Shown one piece after another: positions 47,665-58,225 of a stretch of DNA of 64,000 nucleotides (the first letter of the stretch is position 1; the number at the start of each line of letters is the position of its first letter). Where the stretch lies: positions 26,745 to 90,744 of the forward strand of contig JAJFLU010000024.1 in assembly GCA_021772515.1 (NCBI GenBank), in the 5' to 3' direction. This DNA comes from Opitutales bacterium (lineage in GTDB: Bacteria; Verrucomicrobiota; Verrucomicrobiia; Opitutales; UBA2987). Under the pieces are notes generated by a model, which did not search any database, was not told where the DNA came from, and worked only from the letters and a program-made list of their open reading frames with translations. The position numbers and the translations under genes were made by a program.

Positions 47665-50600
47665 TTAGCGATTGGGAGTTGGCAGCTTGCCCTTTAGGTA
47701 GGGGGCGGTTGGGCTGCGGGTGCATTTTAAGAGGCCGTTTACTGGGCCTTGGTAGAGGATCTCGCCTCCTGTGTCCCCTCCATCGGGTCCGATTTCGACC
47801 ACGTAATCCGCTTCCGCAATCAGATCGAGGTGATGCTCGATTACGATAACCGTGTGACCTTGATCCACCAACCGATGGAGCACATCGATCAATTTTTCGC
47901 AATCACTCAAGTGCAGCCCGATGGTCGGCTCCTCAAGAATATAGAGGTTGCGCCCTCCGTTGAGCGGGCCGGTTCGTCTTTGTGGAACGGGAAGCCCTTT
48001 TGTCAGTTCGCTCACGAGTTTGAGTCGTTGGGCTTCCCCGCCCGAGAGCGTGGGGCTGCTTTGACCGAGGGTTAAATAACCCAACCCGGTCTCCACCATC
48101 AGTCCGAGCATGGCTTTTAGCTTTGTGTGAAATTGGAACATCTCGACCGCCTCTTCAAAAGTCAGGTTCAGGACATCGGCAATATTTCTGCCCTGCAATC
48201 GAATGTCGGCCAATTCTGCGGCGTAGCGTTTCCCCTGACATTCATCGCAATCGACATAGGTGTCGGGCAGGAAATTCATGGCTAGTTTGATACGCCCCGC
48301 TCCCTTGCAGGTCTCGCAGCGACCACCCTTCGTATTGAATGAATAGGTGCTCGCGGAATGTCCGTGCAGCCGCGCCTCGGGAAGCATTTGGAAAAGTTGC
48401 CTAATGATGTCGAATGCCCCGATATAGGTTGCCGGGGTGGATCGTGGAGTTTTGCCAATCGGCTTTTGATCGACTTCGATAACCTGGCGGAAACCGCTCC
48501 CGATGGTGATTCGTTTGAACGGAGGACCCGATTTTCCGTCCATATCTATTTTTCCGGATCGGGCAAATTTGGCTCCGGTAATTCTATTCAAATTGTGTTG
48601 GCAAAGATGGTTCACCGCCGGTTTGAGCAAATCACGAATGAGGGTGGATTTTCCCGCTCCGGAGATGCCGCAGACCATGATGAGTTTGCCCAGAGGTAGG
48701 TAGAGGTCGTCCCCCTTGAGGTTGCGAAAAGCGGTTTCCTTGATGACAAGCCAGTTTTCCCGGTTTCCCTTGCGGGGACTATAAACGGACGGTAGCGGTC
48801 GGTATTCGCCCCGGCGCGGATGGGCCATACCTTTTCGCAAAAACTGTCCCGTCAGCGAAGTCTTGTTTTTCTTGATCGCAGCTAAAGAACCATTGGCCAA
48901 TAAATGACCCCCATGCGCTCCCGCGCCGGGACCGAGGTCGATGATGCGGTCTGCCATTTGCATCGTCTCCTCATCGTGCTCAACAATTATCAAGGTATTT
49001 CCTTTGTCGCGGAGCGATTTCAGGGATTCCAGGAGTCGGGAGTTATCCCTTGCATGCAATCCGATGGAGGGTTCGTCCAGCACATAGAGGACTCCCGAGA
49101 GATTCGAGCCAAGTTGCGCGGCGAGGCGAATCCGCTGGGCTTCGCCGCCGGAAAGTGTGGCAGTGGCGCGATCCAAAGAGAGGTAATTCAACCCCAAAGA
49201 GTCCATAAAGTGAAGCCGCTCCGTGATTTCCGGTAAAAGACTCTCCACAATGGCTTTACCCCGGCGGTCCAGTTTCAATTGACGCAGAGATTTAACCAAA
49301 TTTTCCGGAGTCAGTCGGAGCAACTCGGGCAGATTGAGCGCGCGGCCATCCTTGACGAGCAATCGGACGGAGCGGCTGACGGCGTTTAGGCGACCCCCCC
49401 GGCAGTCGGGACATTGGGCCCCATTTCTTAGCCCCTGGATAGAATCTGGATAATCCTCGTCGGTGACCATCCAGTCAAATATGCGCCCATGCCCCCGGCA
49501 ACTCGGGCACCAGCCCTTGTTTGAATTCCAGGAAAAATGCTTCGGATCGAGCTCCGGGTAGGCCTCCCCTGTTTGAGGGTCGGTGCGACTGGTTGAAAAC
49601 CAGGAGGTTATTTTCCCACTGGGCATTGCCAAAAAACAGGCGCCCTTGCCCAATCTGAGGGCTTCCTGTAATGTTTTTCGGTCCAGCTTGGACAATTTTT
49701 CGCCACCTAACTGAAATGTTTTCACGACGACCTCGATGTCATGCTCACGGTAGCGATCCAGTTTCTCAAAATCCGCGATAGCCTCGAAATGGCCGTCAAT
49801 ACGCAATTTTTCAAAGCCGTGGTCGGAGGCCCAATTAGCCAACGGTTGATGGTGCCCCTTTCGCCCTCGGACGAGTGGGGCGCATAGATGCCGGACCGAT
49901 TTTCCCTTTTTGCCCTGCTGTTTTTCGAGTGATTTATTCAACCTCCGTAACAGGGCGGTCGGGGTTTGGGAAATTAGTGGCAATCCGGATCCGATACTGT
50001 GTTGAACCCCGATTCTCGCCATAAGCAGCCGCAAATACTGGGCCACTTCCGTTATGGTGGCGACCGTGGACTTACGGGTTCCGTAGGTGACTCTTTGTTC
50101 GATTGCGACAGTCGGGGGGATGCCGCTCAACCGGTCGATGTCGGGTCTTGGCATTTGCTCGACGAACTGCCGGGCGTAGGGGGACATTGATTCCATGAAC
50201 CGCCTTTGGCCTTCGGCAAAGATGATGTCGAAGGCCAGCGAAGATTTTCCCGACCCGGAAATGCCGGTGATAACCGTTATCTCCCGATGGGGAATTTGCA
50301 GGGTGAGATTTTTCAGATTGTGCTCCCGCGCCCCAAACACCTCTACCGATTTCGAACGGCTCCTCCTCGTGTATGGAGCCTTATCCTCTGCCGCCCTAAG
50401 ATGCGTTCTAACCGGAAATTCACTAATGTTTTTTGCCTTTTTCTTTCCTCTGCGGCCATTGGCTGATGAGCGCAGGGCATCGGCCATAAAAGGAGCGCTC
50501 GGGGCCGTTTGGAGAGCCAGTTTTTCGGGAGTTCCCGCGAAAACGATTTTTCCGCCGTCCTGTCCGGCTTCGGGTCCCATTTCAATAATCCAATCGGCGG

Positions 50601-53319
50601 ATTTGAGGATGTCCAACTGATGTTCGATAATCACCAGGCTATGCCCGCGTTCGACCAACTTTTGCAAAACGTCGATCAGTCGTCTCACATCGTCCCGATG
50701 GAGGCCGGTTGTCGGTTCATCCAACAAAAGAAGCGCCTGCCCCTCAATTTTTCCAATGCCCCCAAGGTATTTGACCAATTTCAGCCTCTGGGATTCTCCA
50801 CCGCTTAGTGTGTTGAGGGGTTGGCCGAGCGGGAGGTAGCCAAGCCCAACGTCGTCGAGTGATTGCAACCGATAATGGATACTTGCATGATCCTCGAAAA
50901 ATCGCGCGGCCTCGCTGACGGTTAATTCAAGAATATCGGCGACACTCTTGCCTTTTCGATGGATGGCGAGCACCTCAGGCCTGAATCGGCGACCCTCACA
51001 GGAGGGGCAAGTCACATAGACATCGGCCATAAATTGCATTTCAATCCGCTCATACCCCAATCCCTGGCATTGCCCGCAACGCCCATCGCCGCTGTTGAAT
51101 GAAAAGCTTGAAACGCCGAGTCCGGCAGATTTCGCTTCCTCGGCTTGGGCGAATAATTCACGGATCGGATTCCAGGCATCGCAGTAGAGGGCGGCGTTAG
51201 AGCGTGGGGTGCGACTGACGGGGGCCTGGCTGACCAGCACAATTTCGGAGATACTTTCATCACCCGATATCTGTCGAATTTTGGCCGAATCTTCTACCGA
51301 CTTTCCGTTGCGAGCAAGCAAACCCTGGTAAATTACATTGTCGAGGAGGGTCGATTTTCCCGAACCGGAAACCCCGCTCAGGCAAACCAGTCGTTCCAGC
51401 GGAATTTGGAAATTCAGGTTGCGGATGTTGTGTTTTGTGACCCCCTTAAAACGTAATTCATCGGGGCATGTAATTTTTTTAGCTTTTGGTTTCCCATTGG
51501 TCACTGATCGGCGACTTTTCGGCAGTGTGATTTCCTTTTTTCCCGACAAATAGGCTCCGGTAATCGATTCGGGGTGGTCCAAAAGCTCTTTCAGGCCACC
51601 GCTGAAAGTGAGTTCGCCGCCATTGGAGCCCGGTTTGGGGCCAAGTTCCAGTATTTGATCGGCAGCCCGCATGATGGCCTCGTCGTGCTCGACCACGACT
51701 ACGGTGTTACCCTGATTCGTAAGACCTTTGAGGATGGCTATCAGCCGGTCAATATCCCTCGAATGCAATCCCACAGACGGTTCATCGAGAACGAAAAGGG
51801 TGTCAACCAACGAAGTGCCGAGACAGGAAGTCAGGTTCACCCTCTCGACTTCACCACCGGAAAGGGAACGCGAGGAACGATCCAGATCGAGATAGCCTAA
51901 CCCGACTTGTTGGAGGTATTTTAACCGCGAGAGGATGGAGTCGATGGCAATATCCGCCTGGTGATTCCCCAACGGCTTATAGTGTTTTTCCATCAGGGCG
52001 AGAAGTTTGCTGACGGGCAAACGGTAGAGTTCCGGCAGTGTGAGCCCCCGCCATTTCCAGCAGAGTGCATCGGGTTGCAACCGTGACCCCTGGCAGTCCG
52101 GGCAGCGGGTATAGGCGCGATATTTGGAGAGAAATACCCGCACATGCATCTTGTAAGTGTTGTCCTCAAGCCAGGCGAAAAATCGTTTCACCCCGTACCA
52201 TACCTTGGGCCAGACTGCCTTGCCTTCGCCATAATTCGGATCTCCCAACAGCACAAAATCTTTCTCCTTTTGAGATAGATCGCGATAGGGCACATTCATG
52301 CGGATTTTCGGCTTTTTGCTGGCCTTCACGAGGTCGCGCTGGCTCTCGCTGTAAACGGTTCCACCAAACGCCCTGATGGCTCCTTGCTCAATGCTGAGGC
52401 TCTGGTCGGGGATTACCAGACGGTAATCGATCTCGATAATACGCCCGAATCCCCGGCATTTTGGACAAGCGCCCAGGGGTGAATTAAACGAGAATAATGC
52501 CGGGTTGGCGGGCTTGAAAAATCGTCCCGAAACCGGTGAGTGAAGCCCTTCGGAAAATTTGGACAAAACCTTCCCGCTAGTATTCAACAGCGAAATTTCA
52601 CCCTGGCCATAGTGCAGGGCGGTTTGAGCCGACTCAATGAATCTTGAGCGGTTGGCCTTTTCAATTTTCAAACGATCCTGGAGGACGAGAAGGGAGTCGC
52701 TCGTAAGTTGGGCCGCGTCGATCGTTTCGATTTTCGCAACTCCATTTGACAGAACCACTCTCGAATAACCTTGTTTGCGCAGGGAAGCGAAAATTTCCTC
52801 CCATTGCAGGTTTTCGGGCCGTTTCACCTCGAACGCCAGAAGAAGGGATCGGCTTTGGTAGTTTGCGAAAACTTTTTTCCAGATCGATTCCGGGTTGTCG
52901 TCCTCGATTTTTTCTCCGGATTTCGGGTCGTGGAGAGATGCCAAATGGCAGAACCACACTTTAAAGAAATCTGTCAATTCGGTCATCGTTCCCACCGTCG
53001 AGCGAGATGTCTTCACCGTGTTGCTTTGCTCAATGGCGATGGAAGGGTGGATATTTTCGATGCCATCCACTTTCGGACGGTCCAGCATCTCCAGAAATTG
53101 CCGAGTATAGGGGCTGAAGGTCTCCACATAACGCCGCTGGCCCTCGGCGTGCAGGGTTTCCAGCACCAAAGAGGATTTCCCCGAACCGCTCAACCCCGTC
53201 ACCACAATCAATCTGCCCAGGGGCAAGTCGAGATCGAACCCCTTGAGGTTGTTCTGGCGGGCGCCCCGCAGTCTTATGGATTCAGGAGGCCGGGTTCGTT
53301 TTTTTATTTTAGTGGGCAA
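47665..53319 (-). CDS. uvrA: Double-length (tandem-fused) excinuclease ABC subunit UvrA
   Basis: 1884 aa with four Walker A motifs (GLSGSGKSS, GVSGSGKST, GISGSGKSS, GISGAGKST), four signature motifs (LSGGEVERVNL, LSGGESQRLKL, LSGGEAQRIRL, LSGGEAQRLKL) and four paired CxxC zinc-finger modules. Confidence 0.96.
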   Translation of the reverse strand: MPTKIKKRTRPPESIRLRGARQNNLKGFDLDLPLGRLIVVTGLSGSGKSSLVLETLHAEGQRRYVETFSPYTRQFLEMLDRPKVDGIENIHPSIAIEQSNTVKTSRSTVGTMTELTDFFKVWFCHLASLHDPKSGEKIEDDNPESIWKKVFANYQSRSLLLAFEVKRPENLQWEEIFASLRKQGYSRVVLSNGVAKIETIDAAQLTSDSLLVLQDRLKIEKANRSRFIESAQTALHYGQGEISLLNTSGKVLSKFSEGLHSPVSGRFFKPANPALFSFNSPLGACPKCRGFGRIIEIDYRLVIPDQSLSIEQGAIRAFGGTVYSESQRDLVKASKKPKIRMNVPYRDLSQKEKDFVLLGDPNYGEGKAVWPKVWYGVKRFFAWLEDNTYKMHVRVFLSKYRAYTRCPDCQGSRLQPDALCWKWRGLTLPELYRLPVSKLLALMEKHYKPLGNHQADIAIDSILSRLKYLQQVGLGYLDLDRSSRSLSGGEVERVNLTSCLGTSLVDTLFVLDEPSVGLHSRDIDRLIAILKGLTNQGNTVVVVEHDEAIMRAADQILELGPKPGSNGGELTFSGGLKELLDHPESITGAYLSGKKEITLPKSRRSVTNGKPKAKKITCPDELRFKGVTKHNIRNLNFQIPLERLVCLSGVSGSGKSTLLDNVIYQGLLARNGKSVEDSAKIRQISGDESISEIVLVSQAPVSRTPRSNAALYCDAWNPIRELFAQAEEAKSAGLGVSSFSFNSGDGRCGQCQGLGYERIEMQFMADVYVTCPSCEGRRFRPEVLAIHRKGKSVADILELTVSEAARFFEDHASIHYRLQSLDDVGLGYLPLGQPLNTLSGGESQRLKLVKYLGGIGKIEGQALLLLDEPTTGLHRDDVRRLIDVLQKLVERGHSLVIIEHQLDILKSADWIIEMGPEAGQDGGKIVFAGTPEKLALQTAPSAPFMADALRSSANGRRGKKKAKNISEFPVRTHLRAAEDKAPYTRRSRSKSVEVFGAREHNLKNLTLQIPHREITVITGISGSGKSSLAFDIIFAEGQRRFMESMSPYARQFVEQMPRPDIDRLSGIPPTVAIEQRVTYGTRKSTVATITEVAQYLRLLMARIGVQHSIGSGLPLISQTPTALLRRLNKSLEKQQGKKGKSVRHLCAPLVRGRKGHHQPLANWASDHGFEKLRIDGHFEAIADFEKLDRYREHDIEVVVKTFQLGGEKLSKLDRKTLQEALRLGKGACFLAMPSGKITSWFSTSRTDPQTGEAYPELDPKHFSWNSNKGWCPSCRGHGRIFDWMVTDEDYPDSIQGLRNGAQCPDCRGGRLNAVSRSVRLLVKDGRALNLPELLRLTPENLVKSLRQLKLDRRGKAIVESLLPEITERLHFMDSLGLNYLSLDRATATLSGGEAQRIRLAAQLGSNLSGVLYVLDEPSIGLHARDNSRLLESLKSLRDKGNTLIIVEHDEETMQMADRIIDLGPGAGAHGGHLLANGSLAAIKKNKTSLTGQFLRKGMAHPRRGEYRPLPSVYSPRKGNRENWLVIKETAFRNLKGDDLYLPLGKLIMVCGISGAGKSTLIRDLLKPAVNHLCQHNLNRITGAKFARSGKIDMDGKSGPPFKRITIGSGFRQVIEVDQKPIGKTPRSTPATYIGAFDIIRQLFQMLPEARLHGHSASTYSFNTKGGRCETCKGAGRIKLAMNFLPDTYVDCDECQGKRYAAELADIRLQGRNIADVLNLTFEEAVEMFQFHTKLKAMLGLMVETGLGYLTLGQSSPTLSGGEAQRLKLVSELTKGLPVPQRRTGPLNGGRNLYILEEPTIGLHLSDCEKLIDVLHRLVDQGHTVIVIEHHLDLIAEADYVVEIGPDGGDTGGEILYQGPVNGLLKCTRSPTAPYLKGKLPTPNR

Positions 53320-53409
53320 GGGTAATTTTTTAAGTATTTTGCCCTCAAGTGTGTAGCCGCCACAACCCTTGGCAATACACCTGCCCGATTTTTTTCTTTT
53401 TGCCCGAAA

Positions 53410-54081
53410 CTACAAAAGACTGAATGGGAAATCGTCGTCCCTAACCGGCTCCTCATCCCAATCGCGCCCGTACTCATCACCATCGTCATCAATTTCGGGA
53501 CGGGTTGCGAGGGAAGGCCACAGAGATTCACCCATCTGCTTGAAAACTGGTCCCCATTCCTCGTGATCGTCCAAATCTTCACTTACACTCTCACTGACGA
53601 GCCCATTGATGAAGATGGAAAAGAGCCTTAACCTGGCAGCGTCCCGTTCGTCCTCCAAGGGCTCACCTTCCTCGATCAGAACCGCTTCGAAATCTTTTCT
53701 GGCGACATCACAGGCTTCCACCAAAGGATTTTTTACAATTCCCGACCAAAGAATCATTTGGGCGGTCAGAGGACGCTCTCGTAATTCCTTTGCATAAGCG
53801 TGGAGGACCGCCGCCATCCGGTCTGCTTCAGAACGGGTATCTGTTTTTGGCAGGCAGGTTTTTAAAAATCGGTTGGGATCTGGAAAAAATTTTACCGATT
53901 CAGCAACCGCTTTCAAAAGCCCTTCAATATCTCCAAAGTATCGGTAGAGAAGCACCTTATCGCAACCAGCTTCCCTCGCCACACTATTAATGCCGAAATC
54001 CTTGAACCCCGATCGGGTCAATAAGGCGATCGCGCCGTTTATAATTTTTTCCCTGGTTTTTTCTTTGTTCCGTGTTGTCAT
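53410..54081 (-). CDS. TetR-family transcriptional regulator
   Basis: 223 aa; KTREKIINGAIALLTRSGFKDFGINSVAREAGCDKVLLYRYFGDIEGLLKAV. Confidence 0.9.
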   Translation of the reverse strand: MTTRNKEKTREKIINGAIALLTRSGFKDFGINSVAREAGCDKVLLYRYFGDIEGLLKAVAESVKFFPDPNRFLKTCLPKTDTRSEADRMAAVLHAYAKELRERPLTAQMILWSGIVKNPLVEACDVARKDFEAVLIEEGEPLEDERDAARLRLFSIFINGLVSESVSEDLDDHEEWGPVFKQMGESLWPSLATRPEIDDDGDEYGRDWDEEPVRDDDFPFSLL

Positions 54082-54174
54082 GAAATTAAGTCACTTCAAT
54101 GTGACATAGGTCGGTTGAATTGTCAAAATTTATAGAGACGTCCCTCCTGTAATTCTCCATTTGATAGAGCTTAC

Positions 54175-56340
54175 ATGGAGCTTGTCAATCAGGAGTCCTT
54201 TCCCATTATAATTCAACCAGTAATGCACTCAGACGGATCGACCAGTTCTTCAATAGACCCAGACCTGCGCTTCTGGAAAGCCGAGGGCATGCGTCAGTTG
54301 CGGATTCAATCCGGCGAGGATTTAAAACTCCTTAAAGCCCTGGATCCAAAATTGTGGGTCGTTCTGAGTTGCCCCACTCACGGACTGGAATTTGATGAGA
54401 CCACTCTTCGACTGATCGATACCGACGGCGATGGCCGAATTAAGTGTCAGGAGATGATTGATGCGGTGGAATGGGCTCTCGGCATGCTTAATTCGTGTGA
54501 ATCACTGAGTTTGGGCCAAGATTCCATCGCTTTGAGCTTAATCAACGATAGCCATGAGGAAGGGGCCCGGCTTTTGCAGTCGGCGCGGCGAATTTTGATC
54601 AACCACGGAAAACCGGAAGCAGTGGAAGTTTCCCTGGCGGATACTCTCGACACCGCGAGTATATTTTCGGCGGTCAAATACAATGGCGACGGTATAATAC
54701 CTCCCCAAGCGGCTGAGAATCGCGAGGTGCGTCAAATTATTGAGGACATCCTGAATACGGTTGGCGGCGAAACGGATCGCGGCGGCGCCAAGGGTGTTTC
54801 TTCCGAAGGAGTGGAGCGCTTTTTTGATTCCCTGAAAAATTATTGTGATTGGATAAAACGTGAGGAGGCTTCCAAGCGGGAAATTATGGTTTTTGGAGAG
54901 GATACGGCGGTTGCCTTCGAGTCCTTCAAAGCCATCGCGTGTCGTATCGAGGAGTTTTTTGCGAAATCCCGTCTCGCTTCCTTTGATAATCGAGCGATGG
55001 CCGCCTTCAACTCACCAAAGAGTGACTTTTCATCTTTTGACTCAAATCCAATCGCGAAAATCAATGATTTTCTGCGGGACTGCCCATTGTCTCGGATAAA
55101 GGCCGAATCTCGCCTGTCATTTTCTGAAGGGATCAATCCATTTTATGAAGAATTGGCCAGAGACTTTCGAAATCAGGTTGTAAATCGACTGTGGAATTCG
55201 GACAAGTCGGAAATTTCACTGGAAGATTGGAAGAAAATTAAAACTACTTTTGCGCCCTATGCTGAATGGGTGGACTCGAAGTCCGGTGATGAGGTGGAGA
55301 AATTGGGTCTCGATCGTATCGAAGCGATTCAAGCGTCCGGCCATCGTGAAATTCTCGAAGGAATGATAGCCGAAGACAGGGCAATCGCGGCTGAAATCGA
55401 TGCGGTTGCCGAGGTGGAAAAGCTCATTCGTTTTCACCGGGATCTTTTCCGACTGGCGAATAATTTTGTGGCATTGCCCGATTTTTACCATTTGCGCAAA
55501 AAGGCTATTTTCCAGGCCGGAACTCTGACCATGGATGGCCGTGACTTCAATCTCTGTCTATATGTTGAAGATGCCGGCAGACATGCAGCAATCTCCCGTC
55601 AGGCGGGAATTTATTTGTTATACTGCGAATTGAAGGGACAAGTAACAGAGGAAAAGCGATTGGTTGCAGCGGCGGTTACCAGTGGAACGAGCAATCGCTT
55701 GGCAGTGGGTAAAAACGGTTTGTTCCGCGACCGGCAAGGAAAAGACTGGGAGGCCACCGTGGTGAAAATCGAAAGCCATCCAATTGGTGTTCGAGAGGCG
55801 ATTATTGGACCCTTTAAACGGCTGGGGCAGCTCATTGCCGCTCAAATCGAAAAAATTTCATCGACCCGCGAGAAGGCATTCCAGGGTAAATTAACTGACG
55901 GTATTTCGGCGGTTGATAAAAATGTATCCGCAGGTAGCGCCAGCCCGACCACAACTTCGACGGGCGGCGGCATGGGCGGGGTTTTGGCCGGTGGCGGCGT
56001 GGCCATCGCGGCCCTTTCCTCCTCCTTTGCCTTTATCACGAGCACCTTATCGAATGTCGATGTCGGCACTATCCTATACACCGCGGTAGTTTTCCTCATG
56101 TTCATTCTTATGCCTCCTGCGATATTGAGTCTTTTAAAGTTAAGAAAACGGGATCTTAGTCTTGTCCTGGAAGCCTGCGGGTGGGCAATCAACGGACCCA
56201 TGCGCCTGAATTTTACTCTTTCGCGGATGCTAACAAGACACGGGGTTTATCCCGATGGGCATAAAAGAGGTGTTCGCTGGTGGGTTTTGGGATTGCTGGC
56301 GGGGGTTTTGCTAATCGTTTATCTGCGCAACCGGGGATAG
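54175..56340 (+). CDS. Large uncharacterised protein with EF-hand-like motif and C-terminal transmembrane segments
   Basis: 721 aa; RLIDTDGDGRIKCQEMIDAVEW (EF-hand loop); GMGGVLAGGGVAIAALSSSFAFI, TILYTAVVFLMFILMPPAIL and WWVLGLLAGVLLIVYL helices. Confidence 0.75.
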   Translation: MELVNQESFPIIIQPVMHSDGSTSSSIDPDLRFWKAEGMRQLRIQSGEDLKLLKALDPKLWVVLSCPTHGLEFDETTLRLIDTDGDGRIKCQEMIDAVEWALGMLNSCESLSLGQDSIALSLINDSHEEGARLLQSARRILINHGKPEAVEVSLADTLDTASIFSAVKYNGDGIIPPQAAENREVRQIIEDILNTVGGETDRGGAKGVSSEGVERFFDSLKNYCDWIKREEASKREIMVFGEDTAVAFESFKAIACRIEEFFAKSRLASFDNRAMAAFNSPKSDFSSFDSNPIAKINDFLRDCPLSRIKAESRLSFSEGINPFYEELARDFRNQVVNRLWNSDKSEISLEDWKKIKTTFAPYAEWVDSKSGDEVEKLGLDRIEAIQASGHREILEGMIAEDRAIAAEIDAVAEVEKLIRFHRDLFRLANNFVALPDFYHLRKKAIFQAGTLTMDGRDFNLCLYVEDAGRHAAISRQAGIYLLYCELKGQVTEEKRLVAAAVTSGTSNRLAVGKNGLFRDRQGKDWEATVVKIESHPIGVREAIIGPFKRLGQLIAAQIEKISSTREKAFQGKLTDGISAVDKNVSAGSASPTTTSTGGGMGGVLAGGGVAIAALSSSFAFITSTLSNVDVGTILYTAVVFLMFILMPPAILSLLKLRKRDLSLVLEACGWAINGPMRLNFTLSRMLTRHGVYPDGHKRGVRWWVLGLLAGVLLIVYLRNRG

Positions 56341-56375
56341 ATCAAACCAAGTGAGCCTCGCCGCCGCCCTAAATA

Positions 56376-56954
56376 TCAGCCAAAATAATCCGGCTCGTTT
56401 CCCGCCTTCCATTTGATATTGCAGCCCATACTGGCAATTTGCTCCCCCGCGACCGGCTGCCCTGCCACCACCGCCTCCAAGGCTGCTCGAATATCGCTGC
56501 CGGTAATCGGTCCGTAGCCACCCGGTCGGCTATCATCGAACTGCCCCCGGTAGGCCAGTCGTTTGTCTTTGTCGAAAACGTAAAAATCCGGCGTGCAAGC
56601 CGCTCGATAGGCCTTTGCAACCTCCTGCGTTTCATCCATTAAATAAGGAAAAGGGTAATCGAATTCCGCCTTGTCCTCCGCCATCTTACCGGGAGCATCC
56701 TGCGGGTATTTAGCGACATCGTTGGCGTTGATACCGATGGTCGCAACGCCGCGATTTCCATAATCCCCGGCCAGCTCGGCCAGCTCCTTTTTCAGGTGTA
56801 TTACATAGGGGCAATGGTTGCACATAAACACCACCAACAAAGCCGTGGCATCCGCATAATCTGACAAGGAAACGATATTTCCATCCGTATCCGGCAAAGA
56901 AAAATCAGGGGCCAAAGTGCCCAAGGGAAGCATGGTGGAAGGGGTCAAAACCAT
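56376..56954 (-). CDS. Thioredoxin-fold peroxiredoxin-like (AhpC/TSA) protein
   Basis: 192 aa; LAPDFSLPDTDGNIVSLSDYADATALLVVFMCNHCPYVIHLKKEL; FYVFDKDKRLAYRGQFDDSRP. Confidence 0.9.
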   Translation of the reverse strand: MVLTPSTMLPLGTLAPDFSLPDTDGNIVSLSDYADATALLVVFMCNHCPYVIHLKKELAELAGDYGNRGVATIGINANDVAKYPQDAPGKMAEDKAEFDYPFPYLMDETQEVAKAYRAACTPDFYVFDKDKRLAYRGQFDDSRPGGYGPITGSDIRAALEAVVAGQPVAGEQIASMGCNIKWKAGNEPDYFG

Positions 56955-56976
56955 CGGCCGTATTCTCTATAATTTT

Positions 56977-58116
56977 TTATTTAAACCGGTCCAGAATGCC
57001 CATTGCGATTGCTTTGCCTGCCTCTCGATAGCATTTGCGCGACATCAGGTTATCCCCGGCCAAAGAGTAGGGCGACAGGAGGGTCAGTGCGCATATCTTG
57101 AGTGATTCGCCACAATAGGAGATGAATTCGCTCTCCGGGCCTCCCGGCCTTTTGGGGGCCGGTTTCCTGAAATCGCTGGCCGCAAATTTAGCGGGAAGCC
57201 GGTTGGCGATATTGTTTGCCCAGCCGGTTGACGTTTTGTGGAAATCTGGAAACCGCGCCGAATCGGGTAAATAACAATGGATGCCCTCAATGTCGCAAAT
57301 GCCCGGGGATTGAAAATTGACTCCCAAAACAGGTAGGCAACGCTCTTTCCACCGATTGAGATCGTTTTGAATAACAAGGGTTTCATGCCGATAAAATGAG
57401 CATCCCCAGGAACGATTCAGATTGAATGGACCGCTCTTTTTTCCGTATTCCCCCCGGTGAATCCCGTCGATGTCCGCCAGCGGCACCACCCACACGATGC
57501 AGCGTTGATTACGGGTTCGGGCCAATTCTCTCAGCAGGCCATCGAGCACCCAGGAACCGGGCGTCTCACCGGGATTTTGACGTGCGATCAAGTATATCCC
57601 CGGCCTGTCTCCGCCCGGAGTGCCGTAGTGGTTGCTCAGACGGTGGATGGGCCGCCCTGCCTGGCTCAGGCCAATGGAATCCGTCTGCCAATAGCCCTTT
57701 GTTTTGCCCGTCAATTGCCTGATTTCCGCCGATCCATAGGGAAAGGACACAGCGACCTCGACCATCGGGTCGGGATGGTCGATTATCCAGGAAACACTGT
57801 GCTGGCCATCCTGTGGCACCTCGATTTTGCCCGGTTTCAGTCGCACCCAATCCCGGTTCTGATGCTTGCATACTGGCCGGACGCGGATCGGATCACCGCT
57901 GCCGTAGAGATTATCAAAAAACTTCAGAACCAGTTGAACTTTTTTGACCTGTGTAGATTCTGGACTGGTATCCACCAGGCGAAAATTAAACCACAAACAC
58001 TCCGGTCCCTGACAGGGATCCGCCGTAAAGCGGACCACGGGTATATCCCCCTCAGTATCGACCGATAGTTTGCGAGCGTTTCCGCCGGGAAATCTAGATT
58101 CGAGTTTGAGGCTCAT
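56977..58116 (-). CDS. M14 carboxypeptidase-like protein, active-site residues substituted
   Basis: 379 aa; IYLIARQNPGETPGSWVLDGLL, PLADIDGIHRGEYGKKSGPFNLNRSW, LGVNFQSPGICDIEG, ALTLLSPYSLAGDNLM match M14 layout but lack the zinc-ligand His residues. Confidence 0.78.
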   Translation of the reverse strand: MSLKLESRFPGGNARKLSVDTEGDIPVVRFTADPCQGPECLWFNFRLVDTSPESTQVKKVQLVLKFFDNLYGSGDPIRVRPVCKHQNRDWVRLKPGKIEVPQDGQHSVSWIIDHPDPMVEVAVSFPYGSAEIRQLTGKTKGYWQTDSIGLSQAGRPIHRLSNHYGTPGGDRPGIYLIARQNPGETPGSWVLDGLLRELARTRNQRCIVWVVPLADIDGIHRGEYGKKSGPFNLNRSWGCSFYRHETLVIQNDLNRWKERCLPVLGVNFQSPGICDIEGIHCYLPDSARFPDFHKTSTGWANNIANRLPAKFAASDFRKPAPKRPGGPESEFISYCGESLKICALTLLSPYSLAGDNLMSRKCYREAGKAIAMGILDRFK

Positions 58117-58225
58117 TTATCTTATCATTCTAACTATTAAATTCCAACAGGTCATCCAGCATAAATCTGATTACCAAAAAAAATATTTTCAACCACAGAT
58201 TCTATCGATGACCGCAGATAACTCA

